NCBI RefSeq assembly: GCF_029277305.1
Contig: NZ_CP119526.1
Length of the DNA stretch: 64,000 bases
Origin: Guptibacillus hwajinpoensis
GTDB taxonomy: Bacteria; Bacillota; Bacilli; Bacillales; Guptibacillaceae
Direction: 5' to 3' (one strand)
The notes beneath the pieces are model-generated. The model was not told the DNA's origin and made no database searches. It saw only the letters and a program-made list of their open reading frames with translations. Below are positions 1 through 8,564 of this stretch, piece after piece. How positions within the stretch are numbered: position 1 is the stretch's first letter; each line of letters begins with the position of its first letter. The position numbers were made by a program, and so were the translations under genes.

Positions 1-2
1 TT

Positions 3-317
3 GATTGGAATGAGAAAGAAGAAGTAGCCAACAGAATGATTCAATTAATAGAAGATCGAGGCTTTCCTAATTTAAAAGAATCAATTGAGTGGTTAGAGAT
101 CCGCACACCAAGTGATGCAGAAAAAGAAGGGCTGTATCGGGGCGGAAGCTTCGGGATTGCACCTACACTTACACAGTCTGGTGCTTTTAGACCTCAGGTT
201 AAGCCGTTTAAATATGATAATCTTTATGCAGTTGGGGCTTCCATTCATCCAGGTGGAGGAATACCGATCGTGATTCAGGGAGCAGATCTTCTAGTGAAAG
301 AAATCGAAAGGGTGTGA
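3..317 (+). CDS. crtN: 4,4'-diapophytoene desaturase family, C-terminal part (5' end outside window)
   Basis: The open frame runs in from the window edge (first full codon at 3), so only about the last 104 residues are visible. The tail has the CrtN/CrtI-family FAD-binding signature GASIHPGGGIP near the end, preceded by a segment with TQSGAFRPQVKP. Family members are FAD amine-oxidase-fold enzymes that dehydrogenate or oxidise C30 carotenoids at the membrane. The stop is 7 bp before the crtM start, so the two are probably one operon. Without the N-terminus, CrtN cannot be separated from the related CrtP-type oxygenase. Confidence 0.85.
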   Translation, partial: DWNEKEEVANRMIQLIEDRGFPNLKESIEWLEIRTPSDAEKEGLYRGGSFGIAPTLTQSGAFRPQVKPFKYDNLYAVGASIHPGGGIPIVIQGADLLVKEIERV

Positions 318-324
318 GCGAAAG

Positions 325-1161
325 ATGCTGGAACAAGCTTATAGTCACTGTGAAGCCATTATTAAACATCATTCTAAAACATTTTACAAAGCTTTCTCTT
401 TTTTACCTCCTATAAAGAGAAAAGCCGTTTGGGCTGTTTATGGTTTTTGTAGACAGGTCGATGACATTGTCGATGAAGGCACAGATCCAGAAGCACAGTT
501 AACGGTCTTTCGCGCTCAATTTGCCTCTTTTCTTAATGGACAAGTACCAGGTAATGATCCAATGTGGCTAGCTCTTGAAGACGTATTTCAGAAGTTCCCA
601 ATGGAACCACAAGCTTTTCATGATATGATTGCAGGCCAGGAAATGGATCTCTATAAAACGGAATATTATACAATGGAGGAGCTCGAACACTATTCCTATC
701 ATGTCGCAAGTACAGTTGGATTAATGTTACTTCCAATCCTTGCTCCCAAAAAGGTTGATGAATTGAGGGATAGTGCAATTGCTCTTGGTCTTGGAATGCA
801 AATCACGAACATTCTTCGTGACATTTCAGAAGATCTTGAGAGGCAGCGAATTTATATTCCAATAAATGAAATGATTGCTTCAGGTTATATGGTCGATGAT
901 CTACTTAACCATCGTTTAACGAAGGAGTTCATTGAAGTTTGGGAAAGACTAGCTTCAAGAGCAGAAGATCATTATGAGAAAGCTTTCTCAGCTATGCACC
1001 ACTATCCGTTAGATGCGCGTCTACCTGTTAAAAGCTCTGCTGTTTTTTATCGGGCGATTCTAAAGTCAATCCGCAAGAAAGACTATAACATTTTTGAACA
1101 GCGTGCCTTTGTAACAGAAAAAGAAAAAGAAGAATTATTGGCTGGTATAGCTGGTCACTAA
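325..1161 (+). CDS. crtM: 4,4'-diapophytoene (dehydrosqualene) synthase
   Basis: This 278-residue protein belongs to the squalene/phytoene synthase family and condenses two farnesyl diphosphates into the C30 carotenoid precursor. The first Asp-rich motif (CRQVDDIVDE, about residues 42-51) and the second (NILRDISEDLERQRIYIP, about 162-179) are both intact. The length matches staphylococcal CrtM. Its pairing with an upstream desaturase and with the crt genes at 54-60 kb supports a C30 rather than a C40 pathway. A ribosome site (GGTGTGAGCGAAAG) lies just upstream. It is the last ordinary gene before the accessory block. Confidence 0.93.
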   Translation: MLEQAYSHCEAIIKHHSKTFYKAFSFLPPIKRKAVWAVYGFCRQVDDIVDEGTDPEAQLTVFRAQFASFLNGQVPGNDPMWLALEDVFQKFPMEPQAFHDMIAGQEMDLYKTEYYTMEELEHYSYHVASTVGLMLLPILAPKKVDELRDSAIALGLGMQITNILRDISEDLERQRIYIPINEMIASGYMVDDLLNHRLTKEFIEVWERLASRAEDHYEKAFSAMHHYPLDARLPVKSSAVFYRAILKSIRKKDYNIFEQRAFVTEKEKEELLAGIAGH

Positions 1162-1167
1162 ATGATC

Positions 1168-1197
1168 GCTTCCTCACTTCATTGAGGAGGCTTTTTT
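1168..1197 (+). terminator. Rho-independent terminator after crtM
   Basis: TCCTCA pairs with TGAGGA, followed by a T run at 1192-1197. It closes the crtN-crtM unit just before the accessory block begins. Confidence 0.8.
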
Positions 1198-1229
1198 ATT
1201 GCTTATTACTCTGATAAGGCAAGAAGTTG

Positions 1230-1258
1230 TTGAGAAAATGGTTCAGTTTTGAAATAAT
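1230..1258 (+). promoter_or_regulatory. Array-type extended -10 promoter (left edge of array)
   Basis: TTGAGA (1230-1235), 17 bp, AATAAT (1253-1258) preceded by TG. The TTTTGAAATAATTG string is the same as in the cassette leaders further in, so this may mark the left boundary of the array although no CGGAGC core is visible here. Confidence 0.65.
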
Positions 1259-1302
1259 TGACATTGTGTAAACCTACAGGAAGCGAAAGAGGACATGAAA
1301 AT

Positions 1303-1722
1303 ATGAAGAGTGTAATGATTTCAGAAATGCTACATCTTAATGATCTTTGTCAGATTGATTCACAAGTAATCGGTGACGATAGAAGAAGGCACGAAATAGA
1401 GAAAGCGATACAAGAACAAAGATGCTTAACTTGTGTTTTAGATCTTGAAACTGCTGGTTTTCTTATTTATCATACATCATTTTTTGAGTATGCATTCATT
1501 TCGTTGTTAATGGTCCGTCCCTCTTCAAGGCGGAATGGTGTTGCGCGTTCCTTGATCGATCGGTTTGAAGAGATATCTCCAACGAAGAAGATTTTTTCTT
1601 CAACTAACAAATCCAATACGATCATGCATCAATTGTTTCATTCGCTCGGCTATGTGAAAAGCGGCTCAATCGATCATATTGATGAAGATGATCCTGAAAT
1701 TATTTATTATAAGTCGAAATAG
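1303..1722 (+). CDS. GNAT family N-acetyltransferase
   Basis: This is a GNAT-fold protein of about 139 residues. The acetyl-CoA loop appears as RPSSRRNGVARSLIDRF (a variant of Q/RxxGxG/A), and the C-terminal helix-strand has HQLFHSLGYVKSGS. The ATG at 1303 is chosen over the upstream TTG at 1258 because AGAGGA lies 9 bp before it. The substrate is unknown. It is the first gene after the array-type promoter at 1230, with no junction element between it and the following genes. Confidence 0.8.
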   Translation: MKSVMISEMLHLNDLCQIDSQVIGDDRRRHEIEKAIQEQRCLTCVLDLETAGFLIYHTSFFEYAFISLLMVRPSSRRNGVARSLIDRFEEISPTKKIFSSTNKSNTIMHQLFHSLGYVKSGSIDHIDEDDPEIIYYKSK

Positions 1723-1754
1723 ATAAAAAACGATTCATAAGGTGGGAACAACTT

Positions 1755-2315
1755 TTGATAACGATTTCGAAAGATAAAATTATGTTAAGAGAAGCCACAT
1801 GGAATGATATTAATGTACTTTACTATTGGAAATATGAGGAGGTTGAACAGGAAGCGAAGAAATGGAATGGTCCTTACATCCCTGAAAAGAAGATAACTAG
1901 GCGAGAGTATCGAAGAATGTGGGAGCATAACAATGAAATTCTACCCGGGATACCAGATACTCTTGTCATACTAGCTGGGGAACATGTGATTGGAACGGTT
2001 GGCTCCTATTGGGTGGATCGTAATACAAACTGGCTAGAGACTGGAATTGTGATTTACGATAAACAATATTGGAATGGTGGGTATGGATCTGAAGCATACA
2101 AAGTATGGATTGATTTTCTCTTCCGTTCAACAACACTCCACCGCCTTGGCATGTCAACCTGGTCTGGAAACCATCGCATGATGAAAGTGGCTGAGAAGCT
2201 TGGCATGAAAGAAGAAGCGAGAATAAGAGATGCGAGAATGGTAGATGGAGAGTATTATGATGCCATCAAAATGGGAATGTTGCGTACAGAATGGGAGATT
2301 CTTAATAAATCTTAG
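1755..2315 (+). CDS. GNAT family N-acetyltransferase (RimJ/RimL-like)
   Basis: A 186-residue GNAT protein of the RimJ/RimL type. It has an N-terminal LREATWNDINVLYYW strand-helix, the central motif EQYWNGGYGSEAYKVWIDFLF in variant form (around residues 101-122), and the typical C-terminal NHRMMKVAEKLGMKEEARIR. The start is TTG at 1755 with AAGGTGGG 10 bp upstream. It lies 32 bp after the preceding GNAT gene and is probably co-transcribed. The acceptor is unknown; ribosomal-protein or antibiotic acetylation are both possible for the family. Confidence 0.82.
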   Translation: MITISKDKIMLREATWNDINVLYYWKYEEVEQEAKKWNGPYIPEKKITRREYRRMWEHNNEILPGIPDTLVILAGEHVIGTVGSYWVDRNTNWLETGIVIYDKQYWNGGYGSEAYKVWIDFLFRSTTLHRLGMSTWSGNHRMMKVAEKLGMKEEARIRDARMVDGEYYDAIKMGMLRTEWEILNKS

Positions 2316-2384
2316 TTTCCCTGTGTTTTTTTACATAGCCTGTGGCATGATAGAGAACGAGCGAGTCAAAAATTGGAGGATTCT

Positions 2385-3308
2385 ATGAAAATAATGACAT
2401 ATACACATTTATTAAATGAGACGATTGCTATTTATGATAAGAGCGGTAGTCTAAAAGCTTATCAGTTTATGAAAGAAAATGCCGATGGAGTAGAAGGAAA
2501 TAAGGCACAACTATATAACTTCAAATATGCATTAGCAGCAGCGTCAGGTCTAGAGAAAGAAGCACTAGCTACGATGAAAGAAGCAGTCATAGATTATGGA
2601 TATTGGTACGCCTACGACTATTTACAGTCAGATGAAGACTTAAATTCCCTTCGTAACTATGATGAATTTAAAGAGTTGGTAGCTCTTTGTAGAGATCGAG
2701 AACGAGAAGCAAAAGAAGCGACAAGTGCGGAACTGATTATTGAAGGTGATGGCGAACACCCCGTTCTAATGGCACTTCATGGTGATCAAGAAAATGCTGA
2801 AATGACCAAAACTGCATGGCTAGGTGCTCTCAAAGAAGGATATACATTAGCGCTTCCTCAATCCTCACAAATACAATTTTCAGATGCGTATGAGTGGGAA
2901 GATGTTGAACAAGGAGTAGCAGAAGTATCAGAGCATGTTCAAAACCTTAATAACAGTAAGAACATGGTCATCGGCGGATTCTCAGCAGGAGGTCGCGTAG
3001 CACTGAAAGCACTACTAGATAAGCGCTTTTCGGTAAAAGGGTTTGTATTTGCTGCACCATGGCTTCCAGAAGTAGAGGAGTGGCGCAATGCTCTAGATCA
3101 CTTAGAAGGAGAAGGTATAAGAGGTTATATTATCTGTGGTGATCAAGATGAAGACTGTCTTGAAGGATCTCAAAAACTATCAGAATTGCTGAAAAAGAAG
3201 GGAATTCAGCATGAACTGAAGATTATAAAGAACCTTGACCATGAATATCCTGAAAACTTCAATGAAGAATTAGCAAGTGCACTTAAGTACATTAACAAGG
3301 ATAATTAG
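2385..3308 (+). CDS. Alpha/beta hydrolase with N-terminal helical repeat region
   Basis: The N-terminal ~110 residues are helical and TPR-like, ending in a NLRNYDEFKELVALCRDRERE-like sequence that in related proteins follows TPR units. The C-terminal half is a phospholipase/carboxylesterase-type alpha/beta hydrolase. The nucleophile is the Ser in GGFSAGG, the acid is probably the Asp in CGDQDEDC, and the His is in LDHEYP. It is likely cytoplasmic, with no signal peptide. The ATG at 2385 is used because GGAGGA lies 5 bp upstream. The substrate is unknown. Confidence 0.75.
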   Translation: MKIMTYTHLLNETIAIYDKSGSLKAYQFMKENADGVEGNKAQLYNFKYALAAASGLEKEALATMKEAVIDYGYWYAYDYLQSDEDLNSLRNYDEFKELVALCRDREREAKEATSAELIIEGDGEHPVLMALHGDQENAEMTKTAWLGALKEGYTLALPQSSQIQFSDAYEWEDVEQGVAEVSEHVQNLNNSKNMVIGGFSAGGRVALKALLDKRFSVKGFVFAAPWLPEVEEWRNALDHLEGEGIRGYIICGDQDEDCLEGSQKLSELLKKKGIQHELKIIKNLDHEYPENFNEELASALKYINKDN

Positions 3309-3344
3309 AATCTTTTTCTACGAAGGTAAGTAAGAGGTGGTTCG

Positions 3345-3512
3345 ATGAAAGAAAGGGTAGGCGAATGTGCAAACTGTCATAAACCAATTTATTGTTTAGA
3401 TGGTTTCCTGGATGGGGTTATTTCTGAAAACCGGACACTTTACTGTTTCTCTTGTAAAGATCTTGCTGATAACGTTACTGATAAATATGATAGTAAGGAA
3501 TATGGTAGTTAG
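3345..3512 (+). CDS. Small zinc-ribbon-like protein (55 aa)
   Basis: The product has two CxxC pairs (ECANCHKP near the N-terminus and LYCFSCKDL about 25 residues later), consistent with a zinc ribbon. AAGAGGTGG precedes the ATG. The stop codon is immediately followed by the ATG of the next gene, so translation is probably coupled. No specific function is recognised. Confidence 0.6.
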   Translation: MKERVGECANCHKPIYCLDGFLDGVISENRTLYCFSCKDLADNVTDKYDSKEYGS

Positions 3513-3704
3513 ATGTTAGCCTACTTGTTAAAAAATTGGCTTCCCTTTGCTTTAGGAATAGTGATCATTGTACCATTAGTCAATCTAGTGGATGGTGAAG
3601 GGAATAGTTTAAAGTATAGTATTGGTATGAGTATAGGTGCCATATTTGGGTTTATGTTGAAATGGTATGTCAAGAAGGGGAACGAAAAAAGCAAAGACAA
3701 TTAA
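3513..3704 (+). CDS. Small membrane protein (63 aa)
   Basis: It has two hydrophobic stretches (about residues 9-26 and 36-53) and a Lys-rich tail. Its start codon abuts the stop of the zinc-ribbon gene, indicating a two-gene unit. No family is recognised. Confidence 0.55.
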   Translation: MLAYLLKNWLPFALGIVIIVPLVNLVDGEGNSLKYSIGMSIGAIFGFMLKWYVKKGNEKSKDN

Positions 3705-3709
3705 TGTGA

Positions 3710-3766
3710 GTAGTTCAGTTATGGAGGAAAAAAACAATTTGTCTCCTAAACTGAGCTGCTTTTTTA
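3710..3766 (+). terminator. Rho-independent terminator
   Basis: A long stem pairs GTAGTTCAGTT with AACTGAGCTGC, with inner GGAG/CTCC pairing, then a T run. It closes the preceding two small genes. The roughly 210 bp after it up to 3981 shows no convincing gene. Confidence 0.75.
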
Positions 3767-3981
3767 TAGGGAAATAAAACAAAAAATGAAATCGGAACTG
3801 TCAGTTTAATTGATGAATGTATTGTGATATGAAGGGATACGATTGTTCTGTTAAAGGGCAGGATAATGGAAGACTTGAATTCGAGATAATATGAAGATGT
3901 GAAGTTTTTGTGCAATCAAGCTTAAGATTTCTTTTTAAAATTTCATAGGATTAGGGCGTTTAAGAGGAGAGGGAGAAAGTT

Positions 3982-4899
3982 ATGAGTGAGCAAGGTCAAT
4001 CCTTAAATGAATTTATTGATCTAGAAGATAGATTGAGATTAGTTTATCAAGAACCTGAAGAATACTTTAAATATTATTCAATTTATTATGGACAAAAATA
4101 TTCAGACTACTTCTTTAGAAGGTCCTCTGAGACAATGAAAGAAATTGCAACCATTTTTGACTGCGGATATTTAATCATAGAGGATGAAAACGTCATTGGT
4201 GGTGTATTTCTAAGATCTAATTTTATGGCGGATTTATTCGTAGTACCACCTTATGAGGATTACGAAGGATTAGTCGATAAGATCTTAAACCATTTAAAAA
4301 AGATATCAAAGACTGAAGAAAAAATTATTGTTAGAGACGTTGTAGAAGAACACGTTACAACGTATGAGAAAAGAGGATGCCAGATTAATGAAGTTAATTA
4401 TTGGATGATTCGTCCAACCCAACAAATAGAGGCAATGCTTCCAGAAGGGTATTCTTTAAAATCAGTATTAGATGAAAATAAAGAAGATATAGCAGATTTA
4501 ATTTTAAAATCCTATAAAGCAAATCCAGCTTATAAACAAATCGGAACCAAAGAGGATTATACTAAACATGTAAAGGAGTTTATAGAAAAATATCAAAACA
4601 ATAAAATAATGGAAGAGTGTTCAAGAGTCATTATAGAAAAGAGTACGAACAACATTGTGGGTGTATGTCTGCATATGGAATTTGAAGATTATCCTCTCAT
4701 CATGAGTTTAGCTGTAGACCCAGAACATCAACATAAAGGTCTTGGACGATTTTTATTAACCCATTCTATAAACATTTCGAATAAAGAGTACCAAGCTACA
4801 CGTTTAGCTGTAATCAAAGATAATCCAGCGATTAAGCTTTATGAAAAACTTGGATTCATTAGGAATAAATCTATAACTGATATGTATCTAGTATTATAA
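3982..4899 (+). CDS. Tandem-GNAT acetyltransferase
   Basis: A 305-residue protein with a degenerate N-terminal GNAT-like half and a well-formed C-terminal GNAT domain. The C-terminal domain has MSLAVDPEHQHKGLGRFLL as motif A (around residues 240-258) and NPAIKLYEKLGFIRN at the end. GGAGAGGGAGAAAG precedes the ATG. Tandem GNAT proteins of this size in Bacillus are generally uncharacterised. The substrate is not predictable. Confidence 0.8.
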   Translation: MSEQGQSLNEFIDLEDRLRLVYQEPEEYFKYYSIYYGQKYSDYFFRRSSETMKEIATIFDCGYLIIEDENVIGGVFLRSNFMADLFVVPPYEDYEGLVDKILNHLKKISKTEEKIIVRDVVEEHVTTYEKRGCQINEVNYWMIRPTQQIEAMLPEGYSLKSVLDENKEDIADLILKSYKANPAYKQIGTKEDYTKHVKEFIEKYQNNKIMEECSRVIIEKSTNNIVGVCLHMEFEDYPLIMSLAVDPEHQHKGLGRFLLTHSINISNKEYQATRLAVIKDNPAIKLYEKLGFIRNKSITDMYLVL

Positions 4900-4987
4900 A
4901 AGGTTCAAGTGATTGCAATGGGAGGGTTAATATAAATAGATTCCATTTCAATTTACAAGTCACAAAAATGGAAGGGGTTTCACCTTA

Positions 4988-5827
4988 ATGATACGTACTT
5001 ACAATGAAAGAGAAGATAAAAAAAAGTTATTAACTTTTATAAAAAAGTCAGGTGTTGAAGATAATGTTGGTAGTTTAGATGAATTAACCTCAAAATCTAA
5101 TCGACTTCTTTTGTATGAGTGTAATGGTTTGAGAGGGTACTCATATGCATCTATCTCTCCAAATGAAGAAGAGTCAATTACCGAAATTATTACATATGTT
5201 GAACCGAAGTATCGCTTAAAAGGGATTGGAACTGCATTATATAAAGAAATTGAAAAGTTAGTTTCAGAGACTAAACCTGATTTTTTGTGTACTTATATTG
5301 GAATTGAATCAGGAAATCCAGTTGGATTCGCTAAAAAAATGGGGTATGAAAAATGGTGGGGCTCTCCTGAATTAGTCTACACGGGAGGGTATTTCCCTAA
5401 AACAGACATAGAGTTTGTAAAATATGAAGATCAGTTTTTTAAGCGTTTTGTTAAAGTAGTGCAAGATTCTTATTATGATTTGCATAGAAAGAATGATCTT
5501 AAACCATATATTACTTCAGAAAAAACCGTGAAACAGTATAAATTAAATAATAAAGATAAGATTTATTTAATTTTAGATAATGATCAAATTGTTGCATCAG
5601 TCACAACTGGTGAAGGAGAAGTAGATAATTTAATGGTTGCACCAAGATACCAGGGGAAAGGTTATGGACGTAAGGCTCTGCAATTTGGTATTAACAAAAT
5701 GCTGAATGAGGGTTATAAAGATATTCGCATTTGTTTTGTAGAGGGAAATGATAATGCTAAGAAGTTGTACATCTCTTTAGGGTTTAAGCCACTTCATTAT
5801 ACTCAAGTATATCGTAAGTTCTTGTAG
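4988..5827 (+). CDS. Tandem-GNAT acetyltransferase
   Basis: A 279-residue protein with two GNAT domains. The first has YVEPKYRLKGIGTALYKEI (about residues 72-90). The second has NLMVAPRYQGKGYGRKALQF (about 216-235) followed by NDNAKKLYISLGFKPLHYTQ. It is the last gene before the first junction element J1, whose left arm starts within 10 bp of the stop. It resembles the preceding tandem GNAT in layout but is clearly divergent. Confidence 0.82.
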   Translation: MIRTYNEREDKKKLLTFIKKSGVEDNVGSLDELTSKSNRLLLYECNGLRGYSYASISPNEEESITEIITYVEPKYRLKGIGTALYKEIEKLVSETKPDFLCTYIGIESGNPVGFAKKMGYEKWWGSPELVYTGGYFPKTDIEFVKYEDQFFKRFVKVVQDSYYDLHRKNDLKPYITSEKTVKQYKLNNKDKIYLILDNDQIVASVTTGEGEVDNLMVAPRYQGKGYGRKALQFGINKMLNEGYKDIRICFVEGNDNAKKLYISLGFKPLHYTQVYRKFL

Positions 5828-5835
5828 AAATTATT

Positions 5836-5886
5836 TCTTATTCAGCAATATCGGAGCGATAGCTGCACTTTGGCTATCGCTTGTTG
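5836..5886 (+). repeat. Cassette junction J1
   Basis: Core CGGAGC at 5852-5857 after TTCAGCAATAT. The right arm is GCGATAGC (5856-5863) pairing with GCTATCGC (5873-5880). The segment from here to the M29 gene is repeated almost exactly at J49. Confidence 0.88.
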
Positions 5887-5927
5887 TGCAGTAAAATTAT
5901 ACAAGAAAGTCACAGGGGAGATATTAA

Positions 5928-7181
5928 ATGATGAAAGGAATATATGAATTTATAAGTGAAGCACAGTTAAAAAAGTATGCAGAACTTGCTGTAGGAGCAG
6001 GTGTGAATCTGCAAAAAAATCAACTATTGATTATTCATAGTGATATACAAAATGCTACGTTTGCACGTCTAATCCAAACGGTTGCCTACGATGCTGGAGC
6101 TTCAAATGTATTTATAGATTGGACAGATGAACAGTCTACGAAAGAATTTTACTTAAATGCAGCAGATACTGCCATCGATCACTTTCCTGATTGGCAGGCT
6201 GCCCGTTTTAAGGAATGGGACGATGCCGGTGCTGCTTACATACATATTATTTCTGAAAACTTAGAGGTCTTTAAGGAGGTTTCTACAGAAAGGATAAATC
6301 GTTTTCAAAAAGCCTCTCGTGCCAAGTTGAGGGATTATCATGCGAAAATTAGTTCCCACGAGGTACGCTGGTGTCTTCTAGCTGTCCCGAGCGTTGAATG
6401 GGCAACAAAAGTATTCCCTGACCTAAGTAAAGAAGAAGCTTTACGATCATTGTGGGAATTAATTTTAATAGGGTCTCGGGCAGATGGGAAGAATCCTATA
6501 AAAGATTGGGAGACTCACAATAGAGCCTTTGAATGCCGAAAAAAGATCCTAAACGAGAGCCAATTTGAATCTCTGCATTTTACAAATAGACGCGGAACTG
6601 ATTTATCAGTTGGTATGCCTAAAAATCATCTCTATATCGGTGGGGGAGTCATAGATAAAAAGGGAACGCCTTTCTTTCCGAACATTCCTACGGAAGAAAT
6701 ATTTACTGCTCCTCATAAAAATATGGTGAATGGCAAATTAGTAGGTACAAAGCCTCTTATCTATGGAGGAAGTGTCATCGATGAATTTTATCTGATTTTT
6801 AAAGATGGACGGATTATCGACTATTTTGCCGCTAAGGGACAGGAAGTGTTAAAAAATCTCATCGAAACAGACGAAGGATCACATTATCTAGGTGAAATTG
6901 CCTTGGTCTCTAATAAATCTCCTCTTGCTCAGGCGGATACTCTTTTTTTCAATACCTTGTTTGATGAAAATACGTCCTGTCATATTGGAATCGGAAATGC
7001 ATCTCCCTCTAATATTCAAAATGGCATTGAACAATCAGAGGAAGAGTTGAAGGCGTCAGGTCTAAATACGTCACTTTTGTTAATCAATGTGACCTTTGGT
7101 ACCAAAGATATGAAAGTAGTGGGCATTAAAGAAGGTGAAACGGAAGTCCTGCTAATGAAGGATGGGGATTTCCAATTCTAA
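5928..7181 (+). CDS. M29 family aminopeptidase (AmpS-like), copy 1
   Basis: A 417-residue metallo-aminopeptidase of family M29 (thermophilic aminopeptidase fold). The diagnostic segments are PTEEIFTAPHK with the metal-binding Glu (about residue 254), DEGSHYLGEIALV (about 316), and NTLFDENTSCHIGIGNA (about 341). Family members release N-terminal residues from peptides using two cobalt or zinc ions, in the cytoplasm. AGGGGAG precedes the ATG pair; the first is used. It is about 91% identical to the copy at 45509-46762 (roughly 36 differences over 417 residues), and the homology extends exactly to the junction cores on both sides. Confidence 0.92.
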   Translation: MMKGIYEFISEAQLKKYAELAVGAGVNLQKNQLLIIHSDIQNATFARLIQTVAYDAGASNVFIDWTDEQSTKEFYLNAADTAIDHFPDWQAARFKEWDDAGAAYIHIISENLEVFKEVSTERINRFQKASRAKLRDYHAKISSHEVRWCLLAVPSVEWATKVFPDLSKEEALRSLWELILIGSRADGKNPIKDWETHNRAFECRKKILNESQFESLHFTNRRGTDLSVGMPKNHLYIGGGVIDKKGTPFFPNIPTEEIFTAPHKNMVNGKLVGTKPLIYGGSVIDEFYLIFKDGRIIDYFAAKGQEVLKNLIETDEGSHYLGEIALVSNKSPLAQADTLFFNTLFDENTSCHIGIGNASPSNIQNGIEQSEEELKASGLNTSLLLINVTFGTKDMKVVGIKEGETEVLLMKDGDFQF

Positions 7182-7287
7182 TACGTCTACAACTTAAAAT
7201 AGAGAAAACTGATTTCTGGTGGATTATACTTAGTGCTAGTTATAGTGAAAACAAACTGGTGCATTAGAAAAAAATCTGTTTCAATAT

Positions 7288-7342
7288 CTCGAAATCAAGT
7301 CTTCCATATAATCGGAGCTTATCTGCAAAAAGATAGCTTTTC
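7288..7342 (+). repeat. Cassette junction J2
   Basis: Left arm CTCGAAATCAAG (7288-7299), then TCTTCC, core CGGAGC 7313-7318, right arm CTTATCT...AGATAG. The left arm and core match J50, but the sequence after the core is unrelated. This places the end of the M29 cassette at the core. Confidence 0.9.
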
Positions 7343-7425
7343 AATAGAAGAGTAAGTGAGGTATTTAGAAATAAGTTAAAATAATTGGTAATGGTATATT
7401 GTGCAGTAAATAGGGAGTGTTGAAG

Positions 7426-7788
7426 ATGGAATTTCCAGGAGAGTTAAACCTAATATCCGTTTTCGAATCAATACCTGAAAGAAAAGATAGAACAGATGAT
7501 TTTAATAATGATAAATCAAAATTCTCATTTGAGAATGATCACGAATCATTTGAAGTAATTATTTCGCCTTTCTATCAAGAGTTTGCCTTAAGTGTAAAGG
7601 ATAAGAAAACAACAAACGTTTTGTCTTATATTGAATTTCGTTCCGTAAAGAAACTAGAAATTGTAGAGGATAGGAAGAATTGTTCGAAAATTCGATTGAT
7701 ACATGGGGAGACAGAAAGATTTGAAAATATTATCGAGATTACACTAAAGCCTAGATACAAATTTATATTCAGAGAACAGTATCGTTAA
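7426..7788 (+). CDS. Hypothetical protein (120 aa)
   Basis: A soluble, mixed alpha/beta-looking protein with no signal peptide, no membrane segment and no recognised motif. The ATG at 7426 is preferred over the GTG at 7417 because TAGGGAG lies about 8 bp before it. It is a single-gene cassette between J2 and J3. Confidence 0.55.
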   Translation: MEFPGELNLISVFESIPERKDRTDDFNNDKSKFSFENDHESFEVIISPFYQEFALSVKDKKTTNVLSYIEFRSVKKLEIVEDRKNCSKIRLIHGETERFENIIEITLKPRYKFIFREQYR

Positions 7789-7805
7789 GTTTTGAGAATA
7801 GGTTA

Positions 7806-7852
7806 CTTCAGAATCTCGGAGTGATAATCTAGCAAGGATTACGCTCCTTGTT
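7806..7852 (+). repeat. Cassette junction J3
   Basis: Core variant CGGAGT 7817-7822. The arm GGAGTGATAATC pairs with GGATTACGCTCC, followed by a T-rich stretch, so it can also act as a terminator. The leader after it resembles the leader after J50. Confidence 0.82.
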
Positions 7853-7919
7853 GTTTAATATATTTTCAAGGCAGTTTAATTCAATATAAACTATTAATTT
7901 GTTTAAAGGAGTATACTAA

Positions 7920-8384
7920 TTGCGAAAAGTAACTTATCCATTCGTACCTAAATCAAATAAATTTTTATTACCAGGACAATTCTGGGCAATACCTTTGGAA
8001 TCTGGTAGATATGCTTGTGGCCGTGTTATGCAAGTATCTAGAGAGGACACCCGAGGGTTTTTGGCAGGATTGATGGATTGGATTGGGGACGGTCCTCCAA
8101 CTATAGATAATATTGAAGGTTATAAAATTATTGATCAAGGTGATGCTCACATTAAGACAATACAGGAAACAGGTATGGATGGAACGATACTAGGTTTCCG
8201 GTCACTAGAGTTAGACAACATTGAGCCAGGTTATTTTAAATCTGCAGAGTTCTTTGATGAGCATTGTATTCTTATGAAAGGTTATGAAGAATTACGGCCA
8301 ATAATTAAAGGCGAGTGGGAGAGGTTTCCAACATTCAGCACTTGGGGTTATCTTTTTATAAAAGAATTAGCAGATCATCTATAA
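7920..8384 (+). CDS. Imm26-like protein
   Basis: A 154-residue protein with LPGQFWAIPLESGRYACGRVMQV at residues 17-39, the characteristic opening of immunity protein 26 family members. In polymorphic-toxin loci these proteins neutralise a co-encoded toxin. No toxin gene is adjacent, so this would be an orphan immunity gene, or the family may have a different role here. It starts at TTG with AAAGGAGT 7 bp upstream. The family call rests on the N-terminal motif only. Confidence 0.55.
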   Translation: MRKVTYPFVPKSNKFLLPGQFWAIPLESGRYACGRVMQVSREDTRGFLAGLMDWIGDGPPTIDNIEGYKIIDQGDAHIKTIQETGMDGTILGFRSLELDNIEPGYFKSAEFFDEHCILMKGYEELRPIIKGEWERFPTFSTWGYLFIKELADHL

Positions 8385-8446
8385 ATCACGAATCAAGGTA
8401 GTATAAATTACGACTTATAACTTCCTGTTAAGCGGATTACAGAGCA

Positions 8447-8545
8447 TCTTCTATAATCGGGTGCAATTATGTAATATCATAGCAGCGTCAACGTTGAAGA
8501 ACGATCTTCATTATTCGGGCGTAATTCCGCACTAAGGAATTACGT
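8447..8545 (+). repeat. Cassette junction J4 (double)
   Basis: First core variant CGGGTGC at 8458-8464 after ATCTTCTATAAT. A second core CGGGC lies at 8516-8520 after ATCTTCATTATT, with GTAATTCC...GGAATTAC as its hairpin. The 58-bp interval has no ORF. Nearly the same composite occurs at J16. Confidence 0.75.
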
Positions 8546-8564
8546 CTTTTCTTTCAAGAAAAGG

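Noticed and set aside
3715..3915. 66-codon minus-strand ORF after the small membrane protein
   Set aside because: It runs through a terminator hairpin, has no ribosome site and no recognisable composition.
1230..5827. Treating the 1.2-5.8 kb GNAT-rich segment as ordinary cassettes
   Set aside because: No junction core is visible between its genes. The promoter at 1230 hints at membership, but the segment is only called array-associated.
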